Shown here piece after piece: positions 46,721-58,165 of a stretch of 64,000 bases of DNA. Position 1 is the first letter of the stretch; each line of letters starts with the position of its first letter. The notes beneath the pieces are model-generated. The model had not been told where the DNA came from and did no database searches. It worked only from the letters and a program-made list of their open reading frames with translations. A program made the translations under genes and the position numbers. Source of the DNA: Gnetum montanum (lineage: Eukaryota > Streptophyta > Gnetopsida > Gnetales > Gnetaceae); assembly GCA_015680685.1 (NCBI GenBank), contig MNCI01015802.1, forward strand, positions 709,999 to 773,998, written 5' to 3'.

Positions 46721-48250
46721 CTTTGTTGTCCCATCACAATTGAGATAAATGATCAACAACTAGGTTCTCAGTGCCTTTACAATTTATCATTGTAGGATCA
46801 AACTCTTGTAAGATTACAAGCCATCGTATGATGTGAGAGCTTACCATTGGCTTATTCATTAGGAACCTTATTGCACTATGATCCATGTGTATGAATACCT
46901 TATAGCCCAATACATAGTGCCTGAATGTTTCTAGTGCAAACACTACAACCATTAATTCTTTCTTTGTTGTAGTGTAGTTAAGTTGTGCACCAACAATACT
47001 TTTACTTACACAGTGGATGAAATAAGGATGTTTTTGATCATCTAACTATGTAATTATAGCTCCTAAAGCATAGTTGGACACGTCAATCATTACGTGGAAT
47101 GGCTTGGATCAGTCAGGAGCTTGTAGAATAGGTGTTTCTACTAGCTTCTATTTTAAAGTTTGGAAAGCTAGTTCGCATTCCCTGGTCCATTCAAAAGGTA
47201 CATCCTTTTTTGTTAATTCAACCAATGGTTTTATAACCTTTGAAAAGTTCTTAATAAACCTTCTATAGTAACTAATTTATCCAAGGAATGACTAGATATC
47301 TTTTACAGTTTCTGGTTGACGGCTAATTCCTTGGATAACTTTGATCTTTTCGAGGTCTACCTCTATCCCTGTTTGTGAGATCTTATGCCCTAGTACAATG
47401 TCTTCTTGGACCATTAAATGGCTTTTCTACTAGTTCAGCCTTAAATTGGTTTCTACACATCATTTTAATACTTGTTGTAACCAGTCCAAGGCTTGATCAA
47501 AGTTTGCTTCGTAGGTGGAGAAGTCATCCATGAAGACCTCCACATTGTTTCCTATCTACTGCTAAAATATGCTTAGAACTAATTGTTGAAACAATGCAAG
47601 GGCATTACACAAGCCAAACGACATCTATTTGTATGCAAATGTTCCCCAAGGACTAGTGAACATAGTCTTGGCTTGGTCTTTTGGGGCTATTTGTATTTGG
47701 TTGTACCCACTGTACCCATCCAAAAAACTATAGTAGCGATGCCCTACTATGGTGTCTAAGACTTGGTCAATAAATGGAAATGAAAAGTGATCTTTCAATG
47801 TTGCCATATTCAATAGCCTAAAATTTATGCACACCCTTCATTTGCCTCCCTTTTTGGGCACTAGAACTAAGGGGCTAACCCATTCGCTATCAGCAATGGG
47901 GTAGATGAACCTAGCTTTTAGAGGTTGTTCAATTTCTTCCTTAACTACTTGCTTTAGCTTTGGGTTCAAAATCCTCTACAGTTTTCTTCGAGGCTTCATG
48001 GAGGGGTTGGTGTAAATCCTATGTTGGCATATCCTAGGATCTATTCCAATTAATTCGGGATATGACCAAGTGAAGGTTTTCAACCATTTATTTATCACCT
48101 TCATCGGTCTTTCTTTTTGTTGAGGAGCAAGCTTCACGTTAATAATTACTGATTTTCAATTTTTAAGAAATGTGTATTCCATACCAATGGGCAATGATTT
48201 CAACTTGAGGGGCTCCTACTTAAATTTCTCAAGGATTTCCAACTTTCCCC
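46720..48250 (-). pseudogene. R3 reverse transcriptase and RNase H
   Basis: Minus-strand RT blocks: SEWVSPLVLVPKKG-like text near 47870, FRLLNMATLKDHFSFPFIDQVL, YYSFLDGYSGYNQIQIAP (about 47690-47730), and VEVFMDDFS (about 47515-47545). Connection and RNase [23 protein letters not shown] (about 47060-47095), TTKKELMVVVFALE (about 46925-46970), HMDHSAIRFLMNK (about 46850-46890). The catalytic Asp, Glu and Asp of RNase H are visible. Stops are mainly TAG at Trp and Gln codons, for example the double stop before KSHLMVQE near 47425. Confidence 0.85.
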
Positions 48251-48536
48251 AGTTGATATTTTCAAGGGTAATACTTGGAAGTTGGCAATGGACTTGCTGT
48301 AATGCATCTATGTTATCAATGTAAGTATAAGTCAAACCCTTAGTTAATTCCATGCATATGATTGAATTACTTTCTTGATCAGCTATCATCCATTAGGTGC
48401 CTTCCTATCATGTGGCTACTGCATATAGACTTTGTATGTTGATCACTTGTGCACACTGATCGCATGCAAGCAATGTTAAACCTTGCACAAACCATGACCT
48501 CTGCACACAATTACACCCTATGTCACTATATGCGAT

Positions 48537-48970
48537 TCATGGAACTTTCTTCTTCTCAATCTTTCTAAATGTATTTTTCTTTGATATTTCTAGTGAAAGA
48601 TTGTGGATTCCTAGGCATGCGTCGATGGTGCTTAGCCATGCCCTTCCCATTATGATTGGGATGTCCCCCTTACCATTGTTCACTTGAATCACTAGGAAGT
48701 CAACTGGGTACGACCATCCACAAATAGTGGTGACAATGTCCTCCACTAGCCTTAATGGGACAATGATGGACTAGTCGGCCAACTCTAAATGAATGTTACT
48801 CTTTTTTAGCATAGGCAGGTTCCAGGCTTTGTACATTTCTTAAGAAATCAAGTTGATACTAAAACTTGAATCCAGAAGATCCTTACACGGTTTGTTTCCA
48901 ACGATTTGTAGATATATCATAGGATTCCCAGGATCAGATAATTTCCTAGGAAGATGGTTAGCTTTTATCC
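48537..48970 (-). pseudogene. R3 aspartic protease
   Basis: Minus strand: LLDSSFSINLIS (about 48845-48880), with Ser replacing the active-site Gly as in R1. Then VEDIVTTICGWSYPVDFLVI (about 48680-48740) and IPIIMGRAWLSTIDACLGI (about 48600-48660). The reading frame fits F1 5731-6200 block by block. Confidence 0.75.
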
Positions 48971-51529
48971 AATTAGTGATGGCATGAGTTAACATGACCG
49001 TATGCGTTGAGCACAGTTTTTGGATTGAAGGGAGCTCCAAAGCTTCAAGTGATAATGAGGCCATTGAAGAATCAGCCACTTGTGGTTGCAAGGGCTCAAT
49101 TGGACTATTGGTTCTAAAGAAAGGTCTTTCCTTCATGCAGTTGTTAGAACCAACAATAGGTTGAGGATTAACAGCCCTTATGGTGTTACGTTGCTGCAAC
49201 TAGGTGGGGATTTCACCCTACATATCTGGAGCATGTGGTAATGGAGTCAAGGGTGGAAGAGGTGTAGCCGAATGAGAAGGATGGTATGTTTGTGCAATAT
49301 CACCCCTAGGATAAGAAGTCCTATAATACTCATATGCTTAGTAGTAAGGTTGAGGAGTGATGTGACCAGTAGAGTCACGTGGAGAGACTAGCTGTTGCAC
49401 ATAATATCTATATGGATCAGGTTGTTGGTAAGGATGTTGTTGCTTTGGTGGTGGAATTCCCCATGATTGTGGGTATTGCCACTAATGATATTGCTCGATT
49501 GGTTATGGTGGAGTTCCACTTGGATAATATGTTAAAGGTTGGTGGAATTTCCTTAAGTTACCTTGAGGATAAGGTAACCTTCGAGGTGTTTGCCTTTTGT
49601 TTAATCATGGGTTGAGTGCATACACCCTAGACTCCTACAGATGTGAGATTATAGGGCAACATCCCTTAGGATGCTCATATTGGCATATCTCACATCCACT
49701 ATCATTGTTTGTATCTAAATCCAAAACTTCTTCGATGATGGAAACTTTGCCCTTATCCTTGTTACGTGCATGTTTAGTTTCTCTTTTCTTTCTTTTTTTC
49801 ATGATCACTACCTTGCTTTATAGGCTCCTTTACTATTTTAAGAACTGTTTGAAATCTATCATCTAGGTAATCCCACATTTGGTCTACCTTTTCCAATACT
49901 TCTGATGCTAATTTTTGGATAGGCAAGGTTTTCTTATTCACCATCTCTTCTAGTGGTGACTCTTTTTTATCCTCACAAAATCTTACTCCCTTCTTTCGGA
50001 GGAAAGGATCTCTGTTATATTCCTCTGCACTCTATCTTTTCCTTAGCTCACCTTCTTCTTTAGTAACTTGCTTCAATAATCTTTGAACTTGATGGGTCCT
50101 AAGCTTAGTTTGCCTTTCTTGGACATACGTCCTAAGGGTTCTTCGCGTTTCATTCCTAAGCCCATCTACGAGATGACGTAGTTGATTCCTCTATGAATAA
50201 CCATGGTCAAGACAATGATGTAACAGTGCATAATATCAGCCCATGGCAGCATCCAAGGGTTCAAGTCCTCCTTGTTTCCAGCCTTGAATTTTCTTTCACA
50301 AGTTGGACACTTGGGAGTACATTTGATACTTATCGTTGAACAACTCTAATATGGTACTCCACCTACGAATAGATTCTAGTTTTAAGGACTGGTACCAGCT
50401 CTCCACTTCTTTAACTAGTGTCCATGGGAACAACTTAAGTTTTTTCCATTTGCTTTCTATGTTTTGTAAGGCACATGCATCATGAAATGCTTGTAGATGA
50501 TTTTGAGGATTAGTATTGTATCTCTCTTCAAATCATGGGATGTTGTTCATATCTAATCTCTTGATCCTACTATCTTTTTGGTGCCTTGTTGGGATCCTAA
50601 CGACCTTAGTTATGTCTAGCATACTTCGAGTAGTGAGTAGGGGTTCATCATGATCATCCCATCTATGGCGTCTATGATGCCTATGTTGTTCCTTACTCTC
50701 TCTTCTTTCATGGTGTGTTTCTCTAAAGTGCCCTCATCCCCTTTCTCAACGGTTTCGTCTATGACTCTCATTTCGCTTACACTTATCATCATGGTCTTTA
50801 TTTTTGTGACTATGTCTAGATCCTGAAGGAGAGGGTGAAGGAGATGATGAAGGTGAAGAAGAAGAGGAACCATCACCATGTTAGTACCTACTTCCTTCTC
50901 TTTGATGGTCGTAGCCTCGATCACAGTTACAATTGGAATGTCCATCTTTGTCATGTACTCGTGTTCCTTTTTCAAAGCCTTTGTGTCTATCGGTACCAAA
51001 ATCTAGGTTATGGATAGTTGAGTAAAGATTCTGATACACAACCCCTTAACTGAAGTCAATGGGAAGAACATCATTGTGTGGGCAGCTACCTGAGGTAGGT
51101 TCACCACCCTCATTTTCGCTTAGGACATGTCGGACATTCTATGACAACTTTCCCTTCATGGATTCATGACGTCTCTCCTATTGCAAATCCATGATGTTGT
51201 GCCTCCATGGGTCAGTACTCTCTCGAGTTATGATCATGCACAACATACTCTGCCTGTAAGTGCTACATGCCAATTTTTGTGAGATCATTTAGAAGCATGC
51301 CTAGGACTGAACAATCAGGAGGTAACACTATGTTACCTTCTAAATCTCACCAACATAGTTGTTCATCTTGGTGGAGGATAAAGGTAAAGTTTGGTACATA
51401 TTCATCAGGATGAACATATACCACATGAAAATATTAAGGGACTAGTGGATTATCATGTGTACTATGCCTCCAATTGTTACTTGTATCAGACGTAGGTGGT
51501 GAAACACTTTCGTATAAAGAAGAAGACAT
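48971..51529 (-). pseudogene. gag: R3 gag
   Basis: Minus strand from ATG at 51529 (MSSSLYESV). The N-terminal block is well kept: VVYVHPDEYVPNFTFILHQ (about 51365-51425), DLEGNIVLPPD, then EYVVHD. A His/Arg/Ser-rich low-complexity region follows (50640-50900), then the capsid-like domain (50050-50600), the knuckle region with QYEHPKGCC-like text near 49655-49690, and a Pro/Tyr/Gln tail (49200-49560). The start is shared with F1, R1 and R2. Several stops and a few frame changes are present. Confidence 0.75.
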
Positions 51530-51648
51530 AATTGTCTATTCAGTGTGCAATGTATTATATATTATTATTTTTCTTTAACCAACCTCAAGGGTTCGTTTGA
51601 ATGATGTCAAAGATTTCCAATGTTCTAGTTAGCACACAAATAACAAAG

Positions 51649-51666
51649 TCCCTAGCAACGGTGCCA
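51649..51666 (-). other. R3 primer-binding site
   Basis: The complement TGGCACCGTTGCTAGGGA matches the tRNA-Asp 3' end complement at 15 of 18 positions, the best copy in the window. All differences are transitions. Confidence 0.85.
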
Positions 51667-51667
51667 A

Positions 51668-52512
51668 TGATGAGCGACGAGGTATCCCTATGCTTAACCA
51701 TACAAATACAAGCTTACACGCATGATCCGGTTGAATTCCAGGACTCAATGCCTATGCACCTTGTGGAACAAGAATGGGTTGATCAATTATTGTCTTCCCA
51801 ACCTTACTTGTATGTCATGATTGTATGGTTAAGTAAACTTGAGGCATATGATTTTTATACTTTTTATGTGCTTTTATGTCCTGCTACTAATAAGGGAGGA
51901 GAAAGATAAGTGACTATATTAATTTAACTACTAATTAACTAGGCTTTAATTAATCCTAACACCAGTATCTGTTCTCACTTGCTGTACACATTCTAAACTA
52001 GTACAACACTATTAGGATTTCCAAGTGCTAATTGTTACTAGGTTACCAAGTGTTACATGCATGCTCAAAGTGATCGTACTAAGTGTGCTTACTTAGCAGA
52101 GTTGTAGGGTGTGAGAGAGAGAGAGAGAGAGCATTAATTAACTAACGAAAGCATTAAATAACTAAAAATAACATTAAATAATCTATTCTAAATGCTGCAA
52201 GGTTTATCACAAAGTTTGTCTTTATTGCCGTACACAAGGTGTGCTCAGGTACAGAATGCTTAAATAAAGATCCATTCACTTTATGACTCCTACTACAGGC
52301 ACGCAGAAATAATTCTAACTCTAAGAGGGAGAAAAGGCAAGAGTTTGGGTAAGAGGCTAAAATTAACTATGTAAACCAAATGCACCCACCTCTTATTTAT
52401 AGGCAATGAGGTAGGATGTGATATCGAGCATTCGACATTACATGGCAAGCTCCACTATCATAGACCCGATATTGCGGATTTGATATCTCAGCCCCAATAT
52501 TGTGGTTCATCA
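51668..52512 (-). repeat. R3 5' LTR
   Basis: TGATG...CATCA on the minus strand, same order as the 3' LTR, including the (GA)n run (52111-52132), a TATAAAT box (complement near 52395) and decayed GATATC units in U3 (52410-52500). Confidence 0.85.
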
Positions 52513-53424
52513 TATATGCATGTGTTACCTAAGGCATTCTCACTAAGCTTCTAATATTTTCTCATAAGTACCATGACTTTCATTGTGCATGCAAGTATTA
52601 TGAATATTGAGGCATACTCCATCTTCAATCCACCCATCTTTCATAGTTGATTCAAGATTATTGGGTGGTGTCATGCAATGATTTTAAGGGTAGTACCACA
52701 ACACTATTTTAGTATTATTATTACCCATTTAAAAATTATCACAATGGTTGAAATACTATAGCTTAACAAAACTAGTTTCCTTGGTTTTAAATCATCTTTG
52801 GCAACAACCTAATCAATTCTATTAACCATAAAGTATTCCCTCACTTTATTTTTACAAAAATTGTTAGGTATTTTGTATTATTCTTTATATATTATTATGT
52901 ATTTAGTAATATCTAGGATTATTATTTCTACCAACCATAAAATAATTTAATACTTGAAAAAATTAGATGTTTTAATTGTAATTCGAACTCATAACTTCTT
53001 ACCTCCAAACTCTTCTATAAAATAAGTTGATAAAGAAATCAAACAAGCAATGCTTAACATAACATTTGTTCTCAAATCTTACATTTTATAATAATTTAGA
53101 TGTTTTATACTAAACTGTTATTAAAAATTTTAAAACTATAATGCTATATCATCCACTTTGAAATAAATAGTAAATCCAATTTTAACATGCTTGAAAAATA
53201 ACATATAGTTCTTTTTTTTTCATAAACACTAGTTTTTTTATTAAACAAATTTATACTCATTATAATATAAGTACCAATCAAAGATATGCTAATTGAAAAA
53301 CAAAAAAGAAAACTAAAAACTAAAAATGTACCTATTAGTAACTTATTACATTAATGATTGAAAAATGAAGTATAAAAAAGACATTCTCGTAGAACTCTAA
53401 ATGAAAATAAAAGATCAATTCTAA
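52513..53424. other. Unclassified AT-rich DNA (right of R3)
   Basis: Continuation of the stretch that ends at 42546. No gene, RNA or element recognised. At about 53424 it meets F2 integrase sequence abruptly, so F2 is 5'-truncated there. Confidence 0.5.
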
Positions 53425-53686
53425 GGATATTTGGGGCATTCACTTCATGGGTCCCATCACACCCCTATCAAATAGAAAGGCGTACATCATAGTCGTTATT
53501 GACTATTGTACAATATGGGTAGAAGTAGCAACCATCACCAACTATACATCTTCTACAATTGCTTAGTTTGTACAACAACATGTTGTAAATAGGTTTGGTA
53601 TGCCACATGCACTTATTTTTGACAATGGTACTCACTTTACAAGCACTACCTTTCAGAAGCTCATGCAACATTTGGGGATAGAGCAT
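53425..53686 (+). pseudogene. F2 integrase core, first part (truncated element)
   Basis: Starts in mid-gene at DIWGIHFMGP, reading to DNGTHFTSTTFQKLMQHLGI and EH, where NA1 has inserted. The frame resumes exactly at 62522 once one AGCAT copy is removed. The first catalytic acid is His (codon 53441-53443), as in F1, while the second Asp (DNGTHF, about 53618-53635) is present. One TAG is in the segment. Everything upstream of the core is missing. Confidence 0.85.
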
Positions 53687-54607
53687 TGATGAGACGCGAT
53701 TCACACAGGCTGCGATATCGCGTACACAATATTGCATCCCCCGCGATATCGCGTACACGATATCGCATCTTCCCCTGTGATATCACGTCCGCGATATCGC
53801 AGTGCACCATCATATCTATAAATAAGAGGTGGCTCTCCTTTGTTTCGCATCCTAGTTTAGAGTACCGAAGCTCTGGCAGTTTGATCCCTCCAAAGTTAGA
53901 TTTTTCCCCTTGTCTGCCCACAGTGTGGTGAATGTGATTGTACGGTGTCTTTATTCGAGTGTGACGTACTTGGACATGCACATGACCAGCAATAAAGATC
54001 GAGGTTACTTTATCATTGCAACATTCACTTTGTTATTTATTTATCTCTTATTTATTTAATGTTATTTACTATTTTCTTTCTCACCCTTAAACTCCTAGAA
54101 GCGAAATGAGTTCGACTTGATTACGAGCATTTCAGTGTGACTACTTGGTAGCCCAGTGGCGTAGCCAGGATCTACGCTTGGTAATCCCAGTGGTGTATTC
54201 GGGATCTACACTTGATAATCCCATTGGCTTACCTAGGACCTACGCTTGGTAGTCCCAGTGGTAGTCGTGCACGAAGTCCAAGATGTGTACGGTTGATCAA
54301 GGAATCGGTTGCTCATCGCACTTAGGCTAGATTAGACTTTCTTACCCTTTTCCTCCTAGCTTAGCTTAGTTAATATTCTTTTCCATTGCCTTCAGGAGTA
54401 GCATAGATTAGGAACACATCATACACCTCACTCTGGACTAAACCATACGTGACAAATGCAATACTAGTCCAAGTGGGAAGATAGCGAACTACGACCTAAG
54501 GCTAACTATCTAGGTGCCACAACTAGTCCATCTGTGGAGTTCGACCGGATCACACGTGCAATGCTCTTTTCGTATGATTAAGTGTAGGGGTACCTCGCCA
54601 CTCATCA
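53687..54607 (+). repeat. NA1 5' LTR
   Basis: TGATGAGACGCG to ccactcatca. U3 is a dense array of GCGATATCGC palindromes (53710-53803) followed by TATAAATA (53817-53824). The downstream part shares R-U5 blocks with the other LTRs, including three near-repeats of ggtagtcccagtgg / ggtaatcccagtgg / gtagcccagtgg (about 54145-54255). Confidence 0.9.
53710..53824 (+). promoter_or_regulatory. NA1 LTR promoter: palindrome array and TATA box
   Basis: Repeated 10-bp palindrome GCGATATCGC and variants (gcgatatcgcgtacac, gtgatatcacgtcc, gcgatatcgc) end about 15 bp before TATAAATA (53817-53824). The 3' LTR has the same array (61613-61712; TATA 61726-61733). CpG-rich units differ between the LTRs mainly by transitions. 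Confidence 0.7.
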
Positions 54608-54608
54608 T

Positions 54609-54626
54609 TAGTGTCGTTGCTAAGGA
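54609..54626 (+). other. NA1 primer-binding site
   Basis: TAGTGTCGTTGCTAAGGA matches the tRNA-Asp 3' end complement at 12 of 18 positions, with all six differences C-to-T or G-to-A. Confidence 0.75.
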
Positions 54627-54741
54627 TGGTGCTAGTTATCTAGATTAGTTATATCATACAAGGTCGTTGTAAAGAACTTCACAATATATCTCTTAAAAGA
54701 AGAAGTAATTATAAAAAATTCACATAAATTCACACACAACA

Positions 54742-56730
54742 ATGTCTCTCCTACAAGACAATAATAATGCCACACTTAGTGAGGAAGTTCATTGGAGAAC
54801 CAACGAACTATATGACGATGAAGATTGGAGTATACAACCTGAACTGGGAGTTTCTTATAAACATGAACAAAAACAACGTCATCACAACACATGAATACAT
54901 AACTTACCTGATGATGATGAACCCCCACTGGCCACTACAAGCTTAACGCAAAGACAAGAGGCTGTTCAAATCTCACGTAGACATCGTAAAGAGAGCCATC
55001 TACCCAGGCTCGATTTAAATAACTTTCCCAAATTTTTAGAAGGCTATGACTTAGATCCGCATCAACATTTACTAGCCTTCTACGATGCCTGCACATGAAA
55101 TAACATTGATAATAGCTGGCAAAAACTTAAGCTCTTTCCTATGACACTTGTTGACCAAGCTAAAGTATGGTATAGATCGTTAAAACCAAATTCAATACGA
55201 TGCTAGTCAACAATGGTAGAAGTCTTTAATGAAAAGTATCAAACCTACGCAAGAGTGTCAGCCTTGAGGAAACAAATCTAAGGATGGAAACAAGCAAAAC
55301 ATGAACCCTTGGACATGGCCTTAGAAATATATTATGCATTGTTAAACAATTGTCCAGGCCATGGGTTTTCCGAGGAAAGGCTAATGTACCATATCATTGA
55401 TGGGCTATGTAATGAAACAAGAGAGACCTTAGGAACATATGCCCAAGGTCAACTATATAACCTATGAACCCATCAAATCCAAGAGCTTATTAAGCGGGTA
55501 GTAAAAGAAGAAGGAGAAATAGCTACATGGAAGAGTGTTGAAAAACATCAACGGGACCAAAATTTCAACTTAATAAAGGTCCATGATCATAACAAGGAGA
55601 GATCAACAAATCTCAAGGTGGAAACATCATCTTTGCCAATACAACAATCGTTAGAAGAAGTCGAGGCAAAGATCAATAAGATGTTGGATTGGATGAATCA
55701 AAAGTGTAGAGAATATATCAACATCATTGGAGATAGAGTTTTGACAACCCAAGAAGTAGGAAAAAATCATAGATGTTTGCTCGAGAGAAGAGGAGAGGAT
55801 GAAGGGACTAAGTGCTCAACTACCAATCCTATATATGAATGCAACATATGTCTGTACGATCACCCCAAAGGCCAATGCCCAATATTGTTACATCTACATG
55901 AGCATTGGGGAAATACATTACATCCAGAGTTCGTACAGAGATACTGTGCTCGACCATAGTGGCAACAATCCCAGTCATGGGGGAATCCACCCTTGGACTG
56001 GAGGCACCCTTCACATTCTCCAAATCCAAATGCTTATCATGTTCAACACCCTATTTCTTCAACTGGGCCACCATACTCTATCTCACCACAATACCATTCT
56101 CGACAACACTATCAACCCATACCTCCAACACAACCACCACCTTGTGCACCTTATCCTCCTCCTAACTTTCAGCATTCTCATCCTTTCCCTCCTTCCACAA
56201 TGCCACCAACTGTTCCTAAGGTGTTTGTACCACTATAACCCAAGAACAACACTTGTGTCACTACTACTAACAGTAGTGAGCAACCTCAGCGACATTAAAG
56301 GCATCCTTTCTTTAAACACGACCGTAGGAAGGGACAACATAACTCTGAGGCCACTGCATCTTCCAACCCAGCACAAGTCCAACAATGTGGCGCACCCTTA
56401 CCTTCAAACCCAACACCTCATGTAACTTCATTAGGGCCACCAAATTACACTCCAACAACCATACGGCCCAATGAACACAACCATGGAAGGCATCAGTCCA
56501 ATGCTTACATACCATCTAACAATCCTCAACATCATAGTGGGTCAACTCATTATCTGGGAACTACATCGTATGAAGTACCCCACTATGTTTATTACAAAGT
56601 GTGTGAAATCCAAGGGGATAAGTATGGACCAATTTCAATATTTCCAATATGCAAGAATCCTCATGTTTCATTTATTAATCCTTGTCATACTCAACCGTTT
56701 AGTTATGGGGGATATCCCCCATGTCAATAA
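54742..56730 (+). pseudogene. gag: NA1 gag: one frame, eight in-frame stops, no frameshift
   Basis: 663 codons in a single phase from ATG (MSLLQDNNN) to TAA at 56728. A Retrotrans_gag-like domain (about 55000-55560) has RLDLNNFPKFLEGYDLDPH, KLKLFPMTLVDQAKVWY, LRKQI and RVVKEEGE. A putative coiled segment follows, then a zinc knuckle CNICLYDHPKGQC (about 55840-55880; C-x2-C-x3-H-x4-C). A long Pro/His/Gln-rich tail runs to the end. Internal stops are 3 TGA, 2 TAG and 3 TAA; each can be reached from Arg, Gln or Trp by one transition. The N-terminus differs from the MSSS start of F1, R1, R2 and R3, so NA1's gag is a divergent subfamily. The last codons overlap a PPT-like tract (FSYGGYPP). Confidence 0.85.
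56699..56722 (+). other. NA1 PPT-like tract 1 within an 18-bp palindrome
   Basis: TTAGTTATGGGGGAT matches the post-pol tract of the other elements and here forms the left arm of the perfect palindrome ATGGGGGATATCCCCCAT (56705-56722), inside the end of gag. Confidence 0.5.
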
Positions 56731-58106
56731 CACGCAGGATTAATAAATATTTTTCATTTTCTTTAATTTTTCAAATTTTTGTTTTTTAGTTTTTTATTTT
56801 TCAACTTTTTGTTTTATCTTTTTGTGTGTTTTGTATTTTCACATTTTTGTAGTAATCTCATCTACAAATAAAACACTCATGTGGATCGTTGGTTGAGGTG
56901 TGTTTTATGTTATTAAGTCATGAGTGATCAATTATTTGGAACAGTGAGCCCATTACACCCACTCATCCACTCTATAAATAAAGAGGTTCTGTTCAAGGGT
57001 ACAGTGATATTCTTGAAATTTCTAAAACTTAAAACTAATTTTATGTTCATTGTACCCAGAGTGAAGAAGGATGGACCAAGAGCAGATGATTAGGGTGTTA
57101 CATCAAGCGGACTTGTGGATTCTCTTTGGTGACCTCTGTCGGAGCTATCATGCAATATGGTTGTACTAAGATCCTTGTAGATATAACGAAAATGGGAGTA
57201 AGAGTAATCAAAAGGGCACTCGAAAATCAAACGCTATTCTTGGGGGTCCCACTGGAAAGACATGCACCCATGCCTGAAGGTTAGTGGCTTCTATAGATTC
57301 AGTAAAGTGAAAAAAAAAAGAGAAAAAGAAAAGGAAGTTCCATAAAAAAAAATCACTCCTCCCTTGAACTAAATGCCAAGTGATCGTACGCCTTGTTGTT
57401 ATGGTACTCTCATAGTTGTTCATCATGGGATGAAACAATGCGATGTCACAGATCAGAAGGATGGACTTGGTCTTGATCTTGGAACGATGGGTTAATGACA
57501 CCTTAATCATGCTTTACACATAGGATTCATTTTGCCCTGGGTCAGTTACCTCATGTCCCAATCTCTACGATCCCTTTCTATAGTTCGTCTCATCTCACTG
57601 TTTGTGTAATTGTAGCTCGTGTCCCATGTAACATAGAATTTTCATCACATTCTAGTGATATTTACATGTGTTGTTTTGTGGAGTTGGTGCGAATTACATT
57701 TAACCCTTCTAGTGCCCACAGACACTTTAAGTGTTATTACACAAGGGCATAATAGGTTAAAACCTGCTTTGGGGAGGACCCACTTGTGTAATTTTGTTGT
57801 AATCTTCATTAACACTCTAGTTAGAACACACAATTTCTTACCCTCAGCTTAATTTTTCATAACTTTCTTTCCCTATTATTATCCTTCTCATTTTAACGTT
57901 CCAATGTACCATTACATTCCCTTTTCTTCATAACCGCCAAATTTACAATTGTTAAAATTCACATCCTTATCATTCAAAGTGCCTCTCGAATTCATGTAAT
58001 TACCCTTGCATATATTAATATTTGACAATGTCCTTAATTTCCACCATTAATTTCAAGAAAACCATTAAAAATTTGGTCTTTTTCTGGTGTCTCACATTAG
58101 TTGTGA
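56731..58106 (+). other. NA1 spacer, no gene
   Basis: Begins with the T-rich stretch (56745-56855) that follows integrase in the other elements, so gag here is joined directly to post-pol sequence. It shares scattered blocks with other spacers (ctggaaagacatgcacc near 57250). Purine runs occur at 57308-57350. No pol motif is found. Confidence 0.65.
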
Positions 58107-58165
58107 CATGATATCGCGTACACGATGTATCGTACGTGATATCGCGTCCCCTATTCCTATAAATA
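58107..58165 (+). promoter_or_regulatory. NA1 internal promoter upstream of ORF2
   Basis: Palindrome units catgatatcgcgtac, acgatgtatcgtacg and gtgatatcgcgtcc (58107-58149) are followed by TATAAATA (58158-58165). This reproduces the composition and spacing of the LTR promoter of the same element (array then TATAAATA at 53817). The base context after TATA (taggagccccc) is not copied from the LTR, so it is not a stray LTR fragment of any length. Confidence 0.65.

Larger units (their letters stand above)
42547..52512 (-). mobile_element. R3: Athila-like element with gag-pol, no ORF2
   Basis: A 9,966-bp element with LTRs at 42547-43374 (3') and 51668-52512 (5') and an exact target duplication TATAT (42542-42546, 52513-52517). 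Minus-strand order: PBS, gag, protease, RT, RNase H, integrase, PPT-like tract, spacer, PPT. It is the most complete gag-pol copy in the window, but has stops throughout. ORF2 and its promoter are absent. Confidence 0.9.

Noticed and set aside
53687-54607. Palindromic GATATCGCG array considered as a CRISPR-like or satellite array
   Set aside because: It is part of both LTRs of a plant retrotransposon, just upstream of a TATA box; no spacers or cas genes.
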